A stretch of 8,546 nucleotides of DNA, taken from positions 1 through 8,546 of the forward strand of contig JAFGTH010000112.1 of NCBI GenBank assembly GCA_016934225.1. Direction: 5' to 3'. The notes beneath the pieces were generated by a model that was given only the letters and a program-made list of their open reading frames with translations, was not told the DNA's origin and did not search any database. Shown here piece after piece: positions 5,730-8,546 of the stretch (position 1 is the stretch's first letter; the number at the start of each line of letters is the position of its first letter). This DNA comes from Lentisphaerota bacterium (GTDB lineage: Bacteria; Verrucomicrobiota; Kiritimatiellia; UBA8416; JAFGTH01). A program made the translations under genes and the position numbers.

Positions 5730-5758
5730 TTGCACCTTTACCATGATCAGAATAATAT
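5730..5758 (+). promoter_or_regulatory. Possible weak promoter for the Rrf2 gene
   Basis: TTGCAC (5730-5735), a 17-base spacer and TAATAT (5753-5758). Both boxes are poor matches, but the spacing is right and the -10 region overlaps that of the divergent cysK promoter. If real, the two promoters compete for polymerase and one bound regulator would control both, including autoregulation. Confidence 0.3.
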
Positions 5759-5774
5759 ATGAGCAAGATGATCA
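5743..5774. promoter_or_regulatory. Repeated ATGATCA element, candidate Rrf2 operator
   Basis: ATGATCA occurs at 5743-5749 and again at 5768-5774, 25 bp apart. Each contains the palindrome TGATCA. One copy abuts the -35 box of the cysK promoter and the other covers its predicted transcription start. A 25-bp spacing puts both on roughly the same DNA face. This placement suits repression by the adjacent Rrf2 protein, but the motif does not match an Rrf2 operator that I can name. Confidence 0.4.
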
Positions 5775-5780
5775 AGTCAA
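5752..5780 (-). promoter_or_regulatory. Sigma-70-type promoter for the cysK operon
   Basis: On the minus strand: -35 TTGACT (5780-5775), a 17-base spacer, then -10 TATTAT (5757-5752). Each hexamer differs from the consensus at one base. The predicted start is near 5745, giving a leader of about 50 bases before the cysK ATG at 5695. This is the strongest sigma-70 promoter I see in the window. Confidence 0.75.
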
Positions 5781-5805
5781 TAATCAATCAAGGAGAATTC
5801 TTAGA

Positions 5806-6246
5806 ATGTTGAGGATTTCTACGCGTGGGCGGTATGCGGCCCGGATAATGGTCTGTTTGGCCATGGCGGACGCGAAGGTGCGTTTGCGGAAACAACAGAT
5901 CGCCGAATCCGAGCAGATTTCCGGCGACTACGTTGAGCAGATCCTTACCAGGCTTAAAGCCGCTCAACTGGTAACCAGTCATCGTGGCACGCATGGCGGT
6001 TTTACCCTTGCCCGCAGTGCGGAGACGATAAGCGTGAAGGATATCATTGTTGCCACAGAGGGGCCGGTATGCCTGGTATCGTGCGAGGCTGAACATTGTT
6101 CCAGGAAAAATCAGTGTGCCATTACTTCTGTTTGGCAGCGGGCCAACGATACTCTTGCCGCTATATTTTCCGAAACAAAATTATCCGATTTGGCGAATGA
6201 AACCATATCTCTGAGAAAATCGAAACCGTTTATATTTCAAATATAA
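5806..6246 (+). CDS. Rrf2-family transcriptional regulator (IscR/CymR type)
   Basis: 146 residues. The N-terminal winged helix is typical: MLRISTRGRYAARIMVCLA, then QIAESEQISGDYVEQILTRLKAAQLV and the HRGTHGGFTLAR wing. A cysteine group follows, C89, C93, C98 and C104 (CLVSCEAEHCSRKNQC), resembling the three-cysteine [2Fe-2S] motif of IscR but with one extra Cys and four rather than five residues between C93 and C98. Iron-sulfur binding is therefore likely but unproven. Start at 5806 is chosen because AGGAGA (5791-5796) lies about 10 bases upstream and the N-terminus then matches the family; longer in-frame starts at 5707 and 5743 lack a ribosome site. Divergent from cysK and upstream of mnmA, it probably regulates cysteine synthesis and perhaps the sulfur-transfer operon. 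Rrf2 proteins of the CymR group respond to cysteine synthase itself; those of the IscR group respond to Fe-S supply. Confidence 0.9.
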   Translation: MLRISTRGRYAARIMVCLAMADAKVRLRKQQIAESEQISGDYVEQILTRLKAAQLVTSHRGTHGGFTLARSAETISVKDIIVATEGPVCLVSCEAEHCSRKNQCAITSVWQRANDTLAAIFSETKLSDLANETISLRKSKPFIFQI

Positions 6247-6358
6247 AGAATATGAAAAACAACTTAATCAAATGTTATTTCCTGTTGTATTTTAATACGC
6301 ATCCAAGCACAGAAGAAGGATATTGCGTCTAATTCGCGATAATCTCGCCTGTATTACG

Positions 6359-7429
6359 ATGAATAACAAACACGATCAAATTGCAGTCGGCATGAGCGGG
6401 GGGCTCGATAGTTCCGTGGCGGCCGCATTGCTTGTTGACATGGGATACAAGGTTGTCGGGCTGACTGTGCATATGTGGAAGGACGGTTCGCACAGTTGTT
6501 TGATTGATGAGGATGTTGAACGAGCAAGGCAAGTTTGTTCGCACCTCAATATCAGGCATCATGTTTTGAACGGAACCGTCCCGTTCATGGAACATGTGGT
6601 CGAGCCATTTGTGCGTCAATATGCTAATGGATTAACGCCGTCGCCGTGTGTGTCCTGCAATGAGAAGGTAAAATTCGGCTTTCTATTAACGCGGGCTGTT
6701 CGATTCGATTGTGTGGCGATGGCAACCGGACACTATGCGCGAGTGATAAAAGGTAAAGACGGAAAATATCGGCTTTTTCGCGCCGCCGATACAAGGAAAG
6801 ATCAGTCGTATTTCCTTCATAGGTTATCCCAGCGTCAGCTTGCTTGTAGCATGTTTCCGCTTGGCGACATGAGCAAAGAACTGGTGAAGGAATATGCGGC
6901 TCAACATGGGCTGCCATTGGAAAGCGGACGCGATAGTCAGGATTTATGTTTTGTGAAAGACGACCAGGTTGCCGAATTTGTGGAGGAACGTCTGTTGAAA
7001 CGAATGTCGGGCGGATTGTTAATGAGTCAAGATGGACGAGTGCTTGGCGAACATGCCGGAATACATCGTTATACTGTAGGCCAGAGACGAGGGCTCGGAA
7101 TTGCCTCGACCGAGCCGATGTACGTTACTAGTATTAATCCGGAAAATAACTCAGTGATAATCGGACCGCGTGAAAGCGCCGTTAAATCTTCGTGTATGGT
7201 TTCGAATACCAGTTGGATTACCGGTGCGCCGCCTGCAGATGGGAAATACAAGGTATGTGTTAGATACCGACACGAACCGGCAATTGCAACGATTCGATGC
7301 GTTGACCACACCAGGATGTTTGTCGAATTTGGAACGCCACAATTTGCAATTAGTCCTGGCCAGGCCGCGGTAGTATATGCGGATGATGAAGTGTTGGGCG
7401 GTGGATGGATAACGAGGGACGGCGAATGA
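6359..7429 (+). CDS. mnmA: tRNA-specific 2-thiouridylase MnmA
   Basis: 356 residues. Adenylates and thiolates uridine 34 of Lys, Glu and Gln tRNAs. The PP-loop ATPase motif is GMSGGLDSS (11-19). Catalytic C100 lies in PSPCVSCNEKVKFG and the partner C197 in GRDSQDLCFV, matching the two essential cysteines of the E. coli enzyme. GHYAR and TRKDQSYFL are family motifs, and HRYTVGQRRGLGI leads into the C-terminal barrel. The ATG at 6359 is preferred because MNNKHDQIAVGMSGG gives the normal family N-terminus, but it has no clear ribosome site. A TTG at 6323 would add 12 residues and has AAGGA only 2 bases upstream, so the start is uncertain. The gene overlaps thiS by 4 bases (ATGA). The 112 bases after the Rrf2 gene contain no convincing terminator, so read-through from that gene is possible. 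Confidence 0.95.
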   Translation: MNNKHDQIAVGMSGGLDSSVAAALLVDMGYKVVGLTVHMWKDGSHSCLIDEDVERARQVCSHLNIRHHVLNGTVPFMEHVVEPFVRQYANGLTPSPCVSCNEKVKFGFLLTRAVRFDCVAMATGHYARVIKGKDGKYRLFRAADTRKDQSYFLHRLSQRQLACSMFPLGDMSKELVKEYAAQHGLPLESGRDSQDLCFVKDDQVAEFVEERLLKRMSGGLLMSQDGRVLGEHAGIHRYTVGQRRGLGIASTEPMYVTSINPENNSVIIGPRESAVKSSCMVSNTSWITGAPPADGKYKVCVRYRHEPAIATIRCVDHTRMFVEFGTPQFAISPGQAAVVYADDEVLGGGWITRDGE

Positions 7430-7626
7430 AATTACATGTGAATGGGAAACCTTATGAACATACCGCCGGCAGGACGATCGGTACATTGTTGCCGGAAATT
7501 GGCGCATTTCCAGATAAAGTGGCGGTTCTTCTGAACGACAACGTTGTAAAACGCGCAGAGTGGCAAAACAAAGAACTGAAAGATGGCGATAGAATCGAAA
7601 TTCTGATGTTGGCCGCGGGAGGGTAA
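7426..7626 (+). CDS. thiS: Sulfur carrier protein ThiS
   Basis: 66 residues with a ubiquitin-like fold. It begins MKLHVNGKPYEH, contains VAVLLNDNVVKRAEW and KDGDRIEIL, and ends with the essential C-terminal Gly-Gly (MLAAGG). The terminal glycine is adenylated by a ThiF-type enzyme and converted to a thiocarboxylate, which donates sulfur to the thiazole ring made by ThiG. The start is the ATG at 7426, overlapping the mnmA stop as ATGA, with GAGGGA upstream. An in-frame ATG at 7405 is rejected as it lies within the mnmA end and spoils the family N-terminus. The tight coupling to mnmA suggests that tRNA thiolation and thiazole synthesis are expressed together from one sulfur source. Confidence 0.95.
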   Translation: MKLHVNGKPYEHTAGRTIGTLLPEIGAFPDKVAVLLNDNVVKRAEWQNKELKDGDRIEILMLAAGG

Positions 7627-7630
7627 GGGC

Positions 7631-8425
7631 ATGGATATGCAAGGTGGAAGCGAGATTTTTAAAATTGGCGAATACACGTTTAAATCGCGCCTGATATTGG
7701 GGACCGGCAAGTTCAGCAGCGCCACGGCGATGGTGGATGCCATACACGCGTCCGGATCAAATTTGGTAACTGTCGCGTTAAGACGTTTTAACACTGAGTA
7801 CGCTGAAGATGATCTTTACGGACCGCTTGCGAGTATGAAAGGCGTTATGCTAATGCCCAATACTTCCGGCGCAAGAAATGCCGTGGAAGCGGTGAAAGCG
7901 GCTTTGTTGGGCCGGGAATTAACGGGAAGTCGTATGGTCAAACTGGAGATTCATCCTAATCAACAGCACCTTATGCCTGATCCTATAGAAACCTATGCAG
8001 CTGCAAAGGAGCTTGTGGCGCAAGGATTTGTTGTGATGCCGTATATTGCCGCAGATCCTGTTCTGGCGAAACGCCTTGAAGATGTAGGATGCGCATCGGT
8101 GATGCCTTTGGGGTCGGCAATTGGCAGCGGACAGGGACTGCAAACCAGCGGGATGCTTTCGATCATACTTAGAGAAAGTTGTGTGCCGGTGATTCTGGAC
8201 GCCGGGCTTCGATCTCCGTCTGAAGCTGCGAAAGCAATGGAGATGGGTTGTTCGGCGGTTCTTGTGAACAGTGCAATTGCGGTTGCGGATAATCCGGCTG
8301 AAATGGCGGCTGCGTTTGCAAAAGCGGTTGCCGCGGGGTTTCAGGCGAGAATCGCCGGGATAATGTCGCCATCTGAAAGGGCGTCTGGTACTAGTCCGCT
8401 GACTTCTTTCTTGTCAAATGGGTAA
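7631..8425 (+). CDS. thiG: Thiazole synthase ThiG
   Basis: 264 residues, a (beta/alpha)8 barrel that builds the thiamine thiazole phosphate from deoxyxylulose phosphate, dehydroglycine (from ThiH in anaerobes) and sulfur from ThiS thiocarboxylate. The N-terminus has FKSRLILGTGKF. The Schiff-base lysine is K104 in MVKLEI, followed by LMPDPIET. The phosphate-binding end of the barrel has MPLGSAIGSGQGL and VILDAGLRSPSEAAKAMEMGCSAVLVNSAIA. The segment DAGLRSP has Arg where the common form is DAGIGTP, and QGLQTSGML differs from the usual GLGIRNP; the rest is canonical. A GGAGG overlapping the thiS end is 8 bases before the ATG at 7631. It lies 4 bases after thiS and 3 before thiH. Confidence 0.95.
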   Translation: MDMQGGSEIFKIGEYTFKSRLILGTGKFSSATAMVDAIHASGSNLVTVALRRFNTEYAEDDLYGPLASMKGVMLMPNTSGARNAVEAVKAALLGRELTGSRMVKLEIHPNQQHLMPDPIETYAAAKELVAQGFVVMPYIAADPVLAKRLEDVGCASVMPLGSAIGSGQGLQTSGMLSIILRESCVPVILDAGLRSPSEAAKAMEMGCSAVLVNSAIAVADNPAEMAAAFAKAVAAGFQARIAGIMSPSERASGTSPLTSFLSNG

Positions 8426-8428
8426 CTT

Positions 8429-8546
8429 ATGACCTTGCGCCCTGATTGGTTGAATCCTGAACAATGGTTAACTATTGCCGCTAACGCTGACAGTCGGCAG
8501 GTGCGTAATGCCGTTTTCAGTACACAGCCTGGTATTCGCGAATTTG
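8429..8546 (+). CDS. thiH: 2-iminoacetate synthase ThiH, N-terminus (partial)
   Basis: 39 codons run off the window end, beginning MTLRPDWLNPEQWLTIAANA and continuing SRQVRNAVFS...GIREF. The start is 3 bases after the thiG stop. ThiH is a radical-SAM enzyme that cleaves tyrosine to dehydroglycine for ThiG; it is the oxygen-independent route, in contrast to ThiO. The radical-SAM CxxxCxxC motif lies beyond the window, so the call rests on operon order and on the ThiH-like opening (a short helical segment before the LLSPAA region). It is the expected gene here; the main alternative is another thiamine or radical-SAM gene. Confidence 0.75.
   Translation, partial: MTLRPDWLNPEQWLTIAANADSRQVRNAVFSTQPGIREF

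Noticed and set aside
5985..6000. TGGCACG in the Rrf2 coding region as a third sigma-54 promoter
   Set aside because: Ten bases after GG comes GG rather than GC, and the site lies inside a gene with no start codon suitably placed downstream.
6247..6358. TPP riboswitch or clear terminator/promoter between the Rrf2 gene and mnmA
   Set aside because: No CUGAGA or other THI-box core, no stem with a T-run, and no convincing -35/-10 pair; only a small GTATT/AATAC inverted repeat in AT-rich sequence.

Overview
This window (about 8.5 kb, GC in the high 40s) looks like the chromosome of an anaerobic or redox-stressed bacterium. It carries the start of a probable rubrerythrin/ferritin-like gene, a sigma-54 activator, an Rrf2-family iron-sulfur-type regulator and several sulfur-assimilation genes. 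The style fits a PVC-group anaerobe (Lentisphaerota or a relative) or a deltaproteobacterium-like lineage, but the sequence alone does not settle this. There are no tRNAs, rRNAs, insertion sequences, CRISPR arrays or prophage genes.

Layout. Positions 1-34 (minus strand) hold the N-terminus of a rubrerythrin-like gene, followed by about 250 AT-rich bases with no gene. A 65-residue cysteine-containing helical protein of unknown function (minus, 284-481) and a methylenetetrahydrofolate reductase-like gene (plus, 791-1660) are divergently transcribed. Each is preceded by a near-perfect sigma-54 (-24/-12) promoter, and the two promoters match at 15 of 18 bases. The roughly 210 bp between them contain three strong dyads that could be activator sites. 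Convergent with and overlapping the reductase gene is a minus-strand block: cysK (5695-4751), a remnant of metW (about 4666-4379), cysE (4346-3384) and, 13 bases later, a 581-residue fusion of an ArsC-type (low-molecular-weight phosphatase/arsenate reductase) domain, a PAS domain, a sigma-54 AAA+ domain and a Fis-type DNA-binding domain. cysK is divergent from an Rrf2-family regulator (plus, 5806-6246), with a good sigma-70 promoter and a repeated ATGATCA element in the shared region. Downstream on the plus strand is a tight sulfur-transfer/thiamine operon: mnmA, thiS, thiG and the start of thiH.

How it may work together. CysE and CysK make cysteine from serine and sulfide. The Rrf2 protein probably tunes this operon to sulfur or Fe-S status. 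Cysteine sulfur feeds tRNA 2-thiolation (MnmA) and thiazole synthesis (ThiS/ThiG/ThiH). The ArsC-PAS-sigma-54 protein, co-transcribed with cysE, is the obvious candidate activator of the two sigma-54 promoters. It would link cysteine supply or redox/oxyanion state to one-carbon (methionine methyl) metabolism and to the small cysteine protein. This circuit is an inference, but the promoters and domain architecture can be read directly from the sequence and are the most interesting content of the window.
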